A model generated the notes under the pieces. That model made no database searches, was not told where the DNA came from, and saw nothing but the letters and a program-made list of their open reading frames with translations. Shown in pieces: positions 1-7,944 of a stretch of DNA of 10,503 bases (the stretch's first letter is position 1; every line of letters begins with the position of its first letter). A program made the position numbers and the translations under genes. The stretch is from DASZZX01 sp036260415 (lineage in GTDB: Bacteria > Actinomycetota > Nitriliruptoria > Nitriliruptorales > JAHWKO01): positions 1 to 10,503 of the forward strand of contig DASZZX010000015.1 in the NCBI GenBank assembly GCA_036260415.1, written 5' to 3'.

Positions 1-111
1 CGCCCAGGCGGCCGATGCGAGCGCCGCCACCGCCCACGCACCGACCGGTCCGACGGGTCCGGCCGGTCCACCACCCGGGCCGGCGGCCGGGAGGCGGGCG
101 GCGCGCCTCAC
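1..111 (-). CDS. comEC: ComEC/Rec2-family DNA uptake channel, N-terminal fragment
   Basis: Only the first 37 codons are present; the frame stays open to the window edge. The call rests on position: directly after comEA on the same strand, where ComEC is normally found. The proposed GTG start (111-109) overlaps the comEA TGA stop (110-108) as GTGA, implying translational coupling. The visible residues are a Gly/Pro/Ala-rich stretch followed by AWAVAALASAAWA, which fits the start of a first membrane helix. ComEC proteins are polytopic inner-membrane proteins that carry single-stranded DNA into the cytoplasm during transformation, using DNA handed over by ComEA. None of the ComEC core or metallo-beta-lactamase-like domain is in view, so identity is inferred from context. 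Confidence 0.6.
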   Translation of the reverse strand, partial: MRRAARLPAAGPGGGPAGPVGPVGAWAVAALASAAWA

Positions 112-749
112 CGCACCACCACCAGGTCGGCGAGCTGCTGGAACGTCCGCTCACCGATACCGGTGACCTCGCGCAGCTGCCCCACGTCGGTGAAGCGGCC
201 GTACTCCTCCCGCCAGGCCACGATCCGCCCGGCCAGGACAGGTCCGATGCCGGGCAGGTCCTCGAGGTCGTCGACGGTGGCGGCGTTGAGGTCGAGGCGC
301 CCGCCTGGGTCGCGGACGTGACCTGCGGGGGTGGACGTGGGGTCCGCGCCGTCACCGACCGGCGTGGCGGCGCTGGCGACCGCCACCTGTTCGCCGTCGG
401 ACAGGACCCGCGCGAGGTTGACCCCGCCGAGGGCGGCGTCGGGGCGCGCCCCGCCCGCCGCGGCGATCGCGTCCACGACCCGCGAGCCTCCTGGCAGCAG
501 TACAACCCCCGGGGTGTGCACCGCCCCGGCGACGTGCACGGTGACGGGACCAGCAACCGGCGACGGCGCGGCCGTGGGGACGGTCCCGGTGGCGAGCGGT
601 CGCGGCCCGCCGGTCCACCACAGCAGCGCGGCGAGCACGCCAGCGCCCATGAGCAGCAGTGCCAGCCCGGCTGCCTCGGCCGGGGTCGGGTCGAGGCGGG
701 CGACCACGGCGCGCAGGGTCGCGCGGGGGGCAGGGTCGACAGGGTCCAC
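108..749 (-). CDS. comEA: ComEA-family competence DNA-binding protein
   Basis: A 213-residue protein with the full ComEA layout. A short basic cytoplasmic N-terminus leads to a transmembrane anchor (about 26-46, ending in LLWW), then a Pro/Ala/Thr-rich linker. An SLBB domain (about 69-127, with VHVAGAVHTPGVV and the GGSRVVDAIAAAGG turn) follows. The C-terminus (151-213) is a double helix-hairpin-helix unit, beginning LDLNAATVDDLEDLPGIGP and repeating as REVTGIGERT near 194-202. In the family this protein sits outside the membrane and binds incoming double-stranded DNA through the HhH domain, feeding ComEC. It starts at GTG (749) with no clear Shine-Dalgarno site, 66 bp after degV. All expected domains are intact. 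ComEA/ComEC genes are widespread in Actinomycetota, including species not known to be naturally transformable, so competence itself is inference. Confidence 0.95.
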   Translation of the reverse strand: MDPVDPAPRATLRAVVARLDPTPAEAAGLALLLMGAGVLAALLWWTGGPRPLATGTVPTAAPSPVAGPVTVHVAGAVHTPGVVLLPGGSRVVDAIAAAGGARPDAALGGVNLARVLSDGEQVAVASAATPVGDGADPTSTPAGHVRDPGGRLDLNAATVDDLEDLPGIGPVLAGRIVAWREEYGRFTDVGQLREVTGIGERTFQQLADLVVVR

Positions 750-815
750 CGCCGCAGCCTGCGCGACCGGGCGGCTGGGGTGGCCCCCGCAGCGCCTCCT
801 GCCTGTGGACGACGG

Positions 816-1661
816 CTACACCGAAGCGGTCGTGACCGCGACCGCGACCGCGCCGGGACCGACGTGGGTGGCGACCACAGGCCCGATCACCGTCTCGAGC
901 GCCTCGCCGACCTCGAGGGCGGATCGGAGGTGGGCCCAAACGGCTGCGGCGCGCTCCGGTACGAGGCCGTGGCTGACGATCACGTCGGCCGGGCGCCCGC
1001 CGGCGCGGTCGGCGACGAGCGCACCGAGCCGTTCCACCGCCTTCGACCAGGTGCGCACCTTCTCGAGGGGCACCACCCGCCCGTCCTCGATGGTGAGGAT
1101 GGGTCTGACGCGCAGCACCCCACCGAGCATCGCCTGAGCGCCGGACAGACGCCCGCCCCGCTTGAGGTGCTCGAGGCTGTCCACCGCGAAGAACACACGG
1201 GCTTCCGCGGCGACGTGCCGGGCGAGGTCGGCGACCTGCTGCGCCGACGCCCCGCGCTCGGCCGCGCGGGAAGCCGCGAACACAGCCAGCGCCAGCGCAC
1301 CGCCCGCCTGCCGGCTGTCGACCACCGTGACGGGCAGCGGCGCGTGGCGGGCGACCTGCTCCGCGACGTGGCAGGTGCCCGACAGCTCCGCCGACAGGTG
1401 GACGCTGACCACCGACCTCGCCCCGTTGTCGTGGGCGTCGGCGTAGGCCTCCTCGAACCAGGCGGGGGTGGGCTGGGAGGTGGTGGTGATCCGCTCGGCG
1501 ACCGCGAGACGGTCGTAGAAGCGCTCGACGGACATGGTGACCCCCGAGACGAACACCTCGTCACCGAACGCCACCGTCATCGGAACCACCCGCAGCCCCC
1601 ACTCCTCCGCGAGATCGGGGGGGATGTCGGCGGTCGAGTCCGTCACCACCGCGACGGTCAC
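816..1661 (-). CDS. DegV family fatty-acid-binding protein
   Basis: A 281-residue protein of normal DegV length. Family signatures are in order: VTDSTADIP at 6-14; TTTSQP at 59-64, the loop that contacts the lipid carboxylate; a degenerate version of the usual SS-x-LSGTY motif (VHLSAELSGTCHVA, 87-100, with Cys where Tyr is common); DSLEHLKRGGRL at 161-172; and THVGPG at 265-270, whose His is usually part of the head-group site. DegV proteins bind one long-chain fatty acid; in Firmicutes the FakB members present it to the kinase FakA. No FakA-like gene is visible here, so the partner is unknown. The gene starts with GTG (1661), lies 61 bp after leuS, and is followed by comEA on the same strand, so co-transcription is likely. 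Family confidence is high, role confidence low. Confidence 0.93.
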   Translation of the reverse strand: MTVAVVTDSTADIPPDLAEEWGLRVVPMTVAFGDEVFVSGVTMSVERFYDRLAVAERITTTSQPTPAWFEEAYADAHDNGARSVVSVHLSAELSGTCHVAEQVARHAPLPVTVVDSRQAGGALALAVFAASRAAERGASAQQVADLARHVAAEARVFFAVDSLEHLKRGGRLSGAQAMLGGVLRVRPILTIEDGRVVPLEKVRTWSKAVERLGALVADRAGGRPADVIVSHGLVPERAAAVWAHLRSALEVGEALETVIGPVVATHVGPGAVAVAVTTASV

Positions 1662-1722
1662 GGGTCACCGCCCGGCTGGTCGGCGCGAGCCCGCCCGCCA
1701 GCGCGGTCGAGGGCGGAGCCGC

Positions 1723-4257
<2,535 letters not shown>

Positions 4258-4265
4258 GGGGCAGG

Positions 4266-4271
4266 TCTCCT
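4266..4271 (-). promoter_or_regulatory. Shine-Dalgarno site of leuS
   Basis: AGGAGA on the minus strand, 8 bases before the leuS ATG. It is one of the few strong ribosome-binding sites in the window and fixes the leuS start at 4257. The sequence GGAGACC occurs twice in the leader (minus-strand copies at 4264-4270 and 4290-4296). The downstream copy is the functional site; the upstream one abuts the foot of the leader hairpin. Confidence 0.8.
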
Positions 4272-4294
4272 GTGGGTGCGCTCGGGGGCGGTCT

Positions 4295-4336
4295 CCGCGG
4301 TCGCCGTCGTGGTGTGCGGGCGGGACGGCGCCGCGG
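4295..4336 (-). promoter_or_regulatory. GC-rich hairpin in the leuS leader, attenuator-like
   Basis: Reading toward leuS, the arm CCGCGG-CGCCGTC (4336-4324) is followed by a 15-nt loop and then GACGGCG-A-CCGCGG (4308-4295). This pairs as 13 base pairs, all but two of them G-C, with one bulged A at 4301. The stem begins two bases after the stop codon of the candidate Leu-rich leader peptide and ends 23 bases before the leuS Shine-Dalgarno site. No T-tract follows, so it is not a classical intrinsic terminator; many actinobacterial terminators lack one. The base pairing is directly visible. The regulatory role is inferred from its place between a Leu-rich frame and leuS. Confidence 0.55.
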
Positions 4337-4338
4337 CG

Positions 4339-4428
4339 TCAGAGGCCGAGTCGACCCTGGAGGAGCACGACCGTGCCGGCGGTCCGGTGGAGGGCCGGGG
4401 CGCCAGCGTGGTGGCGTGTTTCTGTCAC
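4339..4428 (-). CDS. Candidate leucine-rich leader peptide of leuS
   Basis: A 29-codon frame from GTG 4428 to TGA 4339, with a shorter 9-codon alternative from GTG 4368. The last nine residues read VLLQGRLGL: four of nine are Leu, all encoded by CTC. It ends 81 bp before leuS on the same strand, and a 13-bp hairpin starts two bases after its stop. No Shine-Dalgarno site is seen before either GTG. However, a weak promoter-like pair (TTGCGT, 18-bp spacer, CATCAT) would place +1 exactly on the G of GTG 4428, so leaderless translation is possible. Known analogues are leader peptides rich in the regulated amino acid, including leaderless Cys-rich leaders in mycobacteria. Ribosome stalling at Leu codons could couple leuS expression to charged tRNA-Leu. 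Short CTC runs are not rare in such GC-rich DNA, so this is a hypothesis. Confidence 0.4.
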   Translation of the reverse strand: MTETRHHAGAPALHRTAGTVVLLQGRLGL

Positions 4429-4434
4429 GTCGCC

Positions 4435-4464
4435 ATGATGCCCGCGCCCGCGGCGGGCACGCAA
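4435..4464 (-). promoter_or_regulatory. Weak candidate promoter for the leuS leader transcript
   Basis: On the minus strand, TTGCGT (4464-4459) and CATCAT (4440-4435) are separated by 18 bp. They match the -35 and -10 consensus at 3 and 4 of 6 positions, lacking the usual first T of the -10. Seven bases beyond the -10 lies the GTG of the candidate leader peptide. An inverted repeat, TGCCCGC-N7-GCGGGCA (4439-4459), fills the spacer and could be an operator or chance in GC-rich DNA. Confidence 0.25.
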
Positions 4465-4618
4465 CCGCCGGGGGGGCGCGGTCATCCGCAGCCACCATCC
4501 GCCGCGCCCGTCGGGACGCCCTCGCCGCGCGGGCCCGGCACGCCGCCGCCCTTGGGCTGCCGGCGACGCTCGAGCCGCGGCAGGTGCGTCCGGCGTGTGC
4601 CGTCGGTACCCTGCTCGG

Positions 4619-4635
4619 GCGGCCGGTCCGGCCGC
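4619..4635. repeat. Perfect 17-nt palindrome upstream of tRNA-Ala
   Basis: GCGGCCGG-T-CCGGCCGC has 8-bp arms around one central base. It ends 13 bp before the tRNA. It lies between the candidate -10 (TACCCT, 4607-4612) and the mature tRNA, so it would be in the 5' leader if that promoter is real. It could be an operator, a processing structure, or chance in GC-rich DNA. Confidence 0.5.
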
Positions 4636-4648
4636 ACGTACCACACCT

Positions 4649-4721
4649 GGGCCCGTAGCGCAGTTGGCAGCGCGCCTCCATGGCATGGAGGAGGTCGTCG
4701 GTTCGAATCCGATCGGGTCCA
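4649..4721 (+). tRNA. tRNA-Ala (anticodon GGC)
   Basis: A complete cloverleaf of 73 nt. The acceptor stem GGGCCCG (4649-4655) pairs with CGGGTCC (4714-4720), with one G-T pair at the third position; this is the G3:U70 identity element for alanyl-tRNA synthetase. The D stem is GCGC/GCGC (4658-4661, 4670-4673) with loop AGTTGGCA. The anticodon stem CCTCC/GGAGG encloses ATGGCAT, giving anticodon GGC at 4682-4684 and reading GCC and GCU codons. The T arm is GTCGG-TTCGAAT-CCGAT. The discriminator is A4721. The following bases are CCG, so the CCA tail is not encoded and must be added enzymatically. The gene diverges from leuS and converges with acpS. GCC is expected to be a very common codon at this GC content, so this should be a major alanine tRNA. 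Confidence 0.98.
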
Positions 4722-4744
4722 CCGACGGACGGCGGTTCCGGCCA

Positions 4745-4796
4745 GCGTCGTGGGACGCGGCCACGCCCCCGTGGCAGGGCCAGCCGGCGGAGCCGG
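4745..4796. terminator. Cluster of GC-rich hairpins between convergent tRNA-Ala and acpS
   Basis: Three small inverted repeats lie in the 103-bp convergent gap: GCGTC-GTGG-GACGC (4745-4758), GCCACG-CCCC-CGTGGC (4760-4775) and CCGGC-GGA-GCCGG (4784-4796). None has a T-tract. Their position suggests they act as a bidirectional terminator, ending the tRNA transcript on one strand and the otsB-fabH-plsC-acpS transcript on the other. The stems are visible; the function is inferred. Confidence 0.35.
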
Positions 4797-4824
4797 GCGT
4801 CACCGTCGTCATGGCCGTGGACGA

Positions 4825-5178
4825 TCAGGGGCCGACGGCCACGACCATCGCCACGGCGACACCCCCATCGTGGGCGAAGGACACCGCAGCCGCGGCGGGG
4901 GCGCCGCGGATCCACAGCACCGGATCCCCGTCGTCGCGCTGACGGACCTCGACCTCACGCCAGGTGAGTCCCGCGCCCAGCGCCTTCTTGGCGGCCTCCT
5001 TCGCGGCGAACCGTCCCGCCAGCCGGGCGGCCGCCACCGCGGATCCGACCTGCACCCCGTCGCGTACGCAGTCGGCGACCTCCCCGTCGGTGTAGACGCG
5101 CTCGAGGAAGCGGGGGCGGCGGGCGACCACCGCCGCGATGCGGTCGACGGCCACCACGTCCACCCCGACGAGCATCAT
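4825..5178 (-). CDS. acpS: Holo-[acyl-carrier-protein] synthase
   Basis: A 117-residue protein of typical AcpS length. It transfers 4'-phosphopantetheine from CoA to the conserved Ser of acyl carrier protein, in the cytoplasm and Mg2+-dependent. Motif 1 is GVDVVAVDRI (5-14), with D7 as the expected metal ligand. Motif 2 is RFAAKEAAKKALGAG (56-70), with E61 as the second ligand. The C-terminal strand reads VSFAHDGGVAVA, where SFAHD replaces the usual S-x-SHD. The sequence begins with two ATG codons; the first (5178) gives an ATGA overlap with the plsC stop and is preferred, the second (5175) would give MLVGVD. No Shine-Dalgarno site is visible, so translation probably depends on coupling to plsC. 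It is the last gene of the fabH-plsC-acpS lipid module. Confidence 0.95.
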   Translation of the reverse strand: MMLVGVDVVAVDRIAAVVARRPRFLERVYTDGEVADCVRDGVQVGSAVAAARLAGRFAAKEAAKKALGAGLTWREVEVRQRDDGDPVLWIRGAPAAAAVSFAHDGGVAVAMVVAVGP

Positions 5179-5819
5179 CGGTCGGCCCGGCGCAGGAAGC
5201 CGTCGGCGCGGGGCGCCTGCGACAGCTCCGCCAGTGCAGCGTGCAACTGTTCCGCCAGGCCGCGACGAGATCCGGGCTCGTCCTTGGGCGCCTCCAAGGG
5301 AGCCCCGAAGCGGACGCGGACGCGACCACGCCGCAGCCGCGGCAACTGACCCACCGGCCACACGGTGGCGGTCCCGATGATGCCGACCGGCACGGTCGGG
5401 CACTTCGCCGCCGCGGCGAGGCGTGTCACCCCGCTGCGGGGCCGGTACACGTGCCCGTCCGGCGAACGCGACCCCTGCGGGAAGGCCACCAGCGCGGCGC
5501 CCTCCCCGAGGAGGCGCACGAACCGCTCCATCGCTTTCAGGTCCGCTTCGCCACGTTCCACCGGCACCATGCCGAGCCGCGGCAACAGCGGGCCGATCAC
5601 CGGCCACTCGACGACGTGCGTGGAGCCGAAGTAGGTGACCGGACGGGGCGACGCCGCGCCCACCGCCAGAACGTCCGCGTTGGACACGTGGTGGGCTGCC
5701 AGGATGACCCCGCCCTCGCGGGGGACGTGGTGGGCTCCGCGCACGTCGAGCCGCAGCCACGCCCGGACGAGGGGACGCGCGACGGCGACGACCCAGTCCG
5801 GCGGGGTCGGAGGCGTCAT
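5175..5819 (-). CDS. plsC: PlsC-type 1-acyl-sn-glycerol-3-phosphate acyltransferase
   Basis: A 214-residue member of the PlsC/LPLAT family, which acylates lysophosphatidate to phosphatidate at the inner membrane face. The start ATG 5819 overlaps the fabH stop as ATGA and has GGTGAG (5826-5831) six bases upstream. A GTG at 5921 would add 34 residues that merely run over the fabH 3' end. Motif I is HHVSNAD, giving H44-x4-D49. Motif II is about GMVPVERGEAD (83-93). Motif III reads FPQGSRS (113-119), where the family consensus is FPEGTRS; the codon for residue 115 is CAG, so Gln replaces the conserved Glu. Motif IV is VPVGIIGT (143-150). The N-terminus has only a weak amphipathic/hydrophobic stretch (about 9-22). 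The acyl acceptor is not provable from sequence, and the Glu-to-Gln change leaves some doubt about substrate or rate. Confidence 0.9.
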   Translation of the reverse strand: MTPPTPPDWVVAVARPLVRAWLRLDVRGAHHVPREGGVILAAHHVSNADVLAVGAASPRPVTYFGSTHVVEWPVIGPLLPRLGMVPVERGEADLKAMERFVRLLGEGAALVAFPQGSRSPDGHVYRPRSGVTRLAAAAKCPTVPVGIIGTATVWPVGQLPRLRRGRVRVRFGAPLEAPKDEPGSRRGLAEQLHAALAELSQAPRADGFLRRADR

Positions 5820-6946
5820 CCTCGGCTCACCGGCGGTCGCGAGCCGAGGCGGTCGGTCGTCGGCGTCACCCCTGCCGTGCGATCGCGGTGACGGGCACGC
5901 TCTCCGGGATGCCCTCCCCACACCAACAGGCAGGAGCCCCAGGTGAGACCGGCGCCGAAGGCGGTCAACAGGACCCGGTCGCCGTCGCGCACGCGGCCCT
6001 GTGTGCGTGCCTCATGGAGAGCCAGCGGGATGGACGCAGCCGACGTGTTGCCGTAGCGGTCCACGCAGATGAACGCGCGCTCCTCGCCGATGCCCAGCCG
6101 CCCGGCGACCGCCTCGAGGATCCGGGCGTTGGCCTGGTGGCCCACCAGCAGGTCGACGTCCTGCACCCCCAGGCCGGCGGACTCGAGCACCGCCTGCGAG
6201 GAGCTCACCATCCGTCGCACCGCCTGCCGGTACACGGCCCTGCCCTCCATCCTGAGGGTGAGGTCGCGGGCTGCCACCGTCGCGCCGGGCGGCCTGCGGC
6301 TGCCACCGGCGGGCACGAACACGATGTCGGCGAGGCTGCCGTCGCAGCCGAGGTCGAACGGTCCGAGCGCGCCGGCACCGGGGCGCAGCACGAACGCGCC
6401 CGCGCCGTCGCCGAACAGCACCGCCGTGTCGCGCTCCGCGCGGTCGATCCACCGCGTCAGCGTCTCCGCTCCGATCACCAGGACCGGTCCGGGCAACAGG
6501 CCGACGGCCATCCCGGCGGCGACCGCCAGCCCGTACACGAAGCCGCTGCACCCCGCGCCGACGTCGAAAGCCGCCGCCTCGCTCCCCAGGCGGGCGGCGA
6601 CCAGCGGGGCGGTCTGCGGGATCACGTGGTCCGGCGTGGTGGTCGCGAGGACCACCGCGGCCAGGTCCGCAGCGTCGACACCGGCGTCGGCCAGGGCCGC
6701 AACGGCGGCGTCCACCGCCAGGTCCGAGGTGGCCTGGCCCGGATCGGCGCGGCGCCGCTCGCGGATGCCCGTACGGCTGACGATCCACTCGTCGCTGGTA
6801 TCCAGCACGGCCGCCCAGTCGTCGTTGGTGACGACCTCCTCGGGCAGCGCCACCCCGATGCCGGCCACGTCGACCGGCAGGACGCGGCCGGTCGTCGGGT
6901 GGGACGGGACCGTCAACGCGTCGACCACACCGCCCCCTGTCGACAC
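5816..6946 (-). CDS. fabH: Beta-ketoacyl-ACP synthase III
   Basis: A 376-residue KAS III, which condenses an acyl-CoA primer with malonyl-ACP to start fatty acid synthesis. N-terminal signatures DTSDEWIVSRTGIRERR (49-65) and ATTTPDHVIPQTA are typical. The catalytic triad is C133 (DVGAGCSGF), H270 (GHQANARI) and N300 (YGNTSAASIP). FGDGAGAFVL (178-187) and FGAGLTWGSCLLVWG (330-344) complete the fold. About 32 residues (GHPGERARHRD... onward) extend beyond the normal end. They look disordered and carry the frame into the plsC start. Start GTG 6946 has GGAGGGG 13 bases upstream, which is rather far; an in-frame GTG at 6928 with AGGGGG four bases upstream is a credible alternative, six codons shorter. 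It lies 39 bp after otsB and overlaps plsC by 4 nt. The primer (acetyl or branched acyl) cannot be read from sequence. Confidence 0.95.
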   Translation of the reverse strand: MSTGGGVVDALTVPSHPTTGRVLPVDVAGIGVALPEEVVTNDDWAAVLDTSDEWIVSRTGIRERRRADPGQATSDLAVDAAVAALADAGVDAADLAAVVLATTTPDHVIPQTAPLVAARLGSEAAAFDVGAGCSGFVYGLAVAAGMAVGLLPGPVLVIGAETLTRWIDRAERDTAVLFGDGAGAFVLRPGAGALGPFDLGCDGSLADIVFVPAGGSRRPPGATVAARDLTLRMEGRAVYRQAVRRMVSSSQAVLESAGLGVQDVDLLVGHQANARILEAVAGRLGIGEERAFICVDRYGNTSAASIPLALHEARTQGRVRDGDRVLLTAFGAGLTWGSCLLVWGGHPGERARHRDRTAGVTPTTDRLGSRPPVSRG

Positions 6947-6985
6947 GGCGTCACGGTCGCCCCTCCGCGCCGACGACGTCCAGCA

Positions 6986-7840
6986 TCACGCATCGTCGTC
7001 TGCCTCCCGGGCGAGCGCGTCGGCCAGCCGGTCCAGGAACCCGCAGGCCGCGGCCGGGTCGGGCAGCGAGTAGTCGGCACGGGTGGGGCGGTCGTCGTCC
7101 TCGCCGCGCACGACGATGCCGATCCCTCGCTGCTCCAGCTCGCGGAACGCGTCCTCGTCGGTCACGTCGTCACCCACGTACAGAGGGAAGGCGGATTCGG
7201 CCAGGTCGAGGCTGTCCAGGACGGACCGCAGCGCCCGCCCCTTGTCCCAGTCGACGTCCGGGCGCAGCTCGAAGATGCGCTTGCCCGCCGTCAGCCGCAG
7301 TCGAGGATGCGCGGCCGCCACCTCCTCCACGGCGGCCTGCACGCGCTCGGAGTCGCTCTCCTCGACGTTGCGGTAATGCACCGCGATCGCGAAGGTCTTG
7401 CGTTCCAGCTCGGCACCCGGGATCGGGTCGAGCAACGGCTGGACCTGCTCCTGGGCGGCGTCGAGGTCGCCGAGGTACTCGCGCGCATGCCGGTACCGCT
7501 CACCGGACGCGGTCAGGATGTCGAAGCCGTGGCTGCCCGCGTAGGCCAGGTCGTCGATCGCGACCATCCCGCGGACGTCATCGAGGTCGCGGCCGCTCAC
7601 CACCGCGACCGGGCAGCGGCCCCGCAGCCGCTCGATCGTCGCCCGGGCCTCCGGCGGCAGCGTCGCGTCCTCCGGGTCGTCCACGATCGGTGTCAGCGTC
7701 CCGTCGTAGTCGAGGAAGACCGCCAGCGGCCGGCCCCGAGCCTGTGCGACGATCTCCTCCACACGATCCTCCGCGGACGGCAGCTCGGCGATGGTCCGGT
7801 CGGGGTCGGACGCCGCACCCGCTGCCTCGTCCTCGCCCAT
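6986..7840 (-). CDS. otsB: Trehalose-6-phosphate phosphatase
   Basis: A 284-residue HAD-superfamily enzyme that hydrolyses trehalose-6-phosphate to trehalose, normally after OtsA. HAD motif I is FLDYDGTLTPI, with D44 as nucleophile and D46 as acid/base. Motif II is VVSGRD (S82). Cap-region features include AGSHGFDI, KTFAIAVHYRN and GKRIFELRPDVDWDKGRAL, whose GK (K187 region) is the motif III lysine. Motif IV is VGDDVTDEDAF (222-232), holding the Mg2+-binding acids. The start ATG 7840 has GAGGGA six bases upstream. Extending upstream would read antisense to the dehydrogenase gene and is not credible. No otsA is in view. It diverges from the alcohol dehydrogenase gene and precedes fabH by 39 bp without an obvious terminator, so partial co-transcription with the lipid genes is possible. 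Confidence 0.95.
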   Translation of the reverse strand: MGEDEAAGAASDPDRTIAELPSAEDRVEEIVAQARGRPLAVFLDYDGTLTPIVDDPEDATLPPEARATIERLRGRCPVAVVSGRDLDDVRGMVAIDDLAYAGSHGFDILTASGERYRHAREYLGDLDAAQEQVQPLLDPIPGAELERKTFAIAVHYRNVEESDSERVQAAVEEVAAAHPRLRLTAGKRIFELRPDVDWDKGRALRSVLDSLDLAESAFPLYVGDDVTDEDAFRELEQRGIGIVVRGEDDDRPTRADYSLPDPAAACGFLDRLADALAREADDDA

Positions 7841-7907
7841 GGCGTCCCTCGGCCGCCCGACGCTCTGCTGGTCGCCTCCCCACCCTTCCACATCCCGCGC
7901 GTCCAGG

Positions 7908-7926
7908 CGAGCCGACCTTCGGCTCG
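7908..7926. repeat. Perfect inverted repeat in the otsB/alcohol dehydrogenase divergent gap
   Basis: CGAGCCGA-CCT-TCGGCTCG has 8-bp perfect arms and a 3-nt centre. It lies inside the 115-bp intergenic region, six bases upstream of a TAGGCT hexamer (7933-7938) that fits the TANNNT -10 pattern for the dehydrogenase. The repeat therefore covers the place where the -35 would be, as expected of a repressor or activator operator. It could also fold as a small hairpin. Confidence 0.5.
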
Positions 7927-7932
7927 TGTCCG

Positions 7933-7938
7933 TAGGCT
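7933..7938 (+). promoter_or_regulatory. Candidate -10 element of the alcohol dehydrogenase gene
   Basis: TAGGCT matches TANNNT. It would place the transcription start about at 7945, just at the Shine-Dalgarno site, giving a very short 5' leader of about 11 nt. No TTGACA-like -35 is seen; the -35 zone is occupied by the inverted repeat at 7908-7926. Confidence 0.3.
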
Positions 7939-7944
7939 CCAGCC

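Larger units (their letters stand above)
4258..4648. other. Gene-free region between leuS and tRNA-Ala
   Basis: About 390 bp separate leuS from the divergent tRNA gene. The leuS-proximal half holds the candidate Leu-rich leader, the hairpin and a weak promoter. In the tRNA-proximal half I see no convincing gene. It contains a perfect 17-nt palindrome at 4619-4635 and a TACCCT (4607-4612, TANNNT type) that could be the -10 of the tRNA promoter, though no good -35 accompanies it. Open frames across the region are Arg/Gly/Ala-rich and lack family features or ribosome-binding sites. No T-box core (AGGGTGG-ACCGCG type) was recognised. Confidence 0.6.

Noticed and set aside
4590..4620. A T-box riboswitch for leuS, suggested by CAGGGTACCGACGG on the minus strand
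   Set aside because: The TGG part of the T-box core is missing, the site is about 350 bp from leuS, and no specifier loop or paired terminator/antiterminator could be recognised.
5820..5921. A 34-residue N-terminal extension of PlsC from GTG 5921
   Set aside because: It reads over the fabH 3' end, is Arg-rich and unlike a PlsC N-terminus. The ATG at 5819 has an ATGA overlap and a usable ribosome-binding site.
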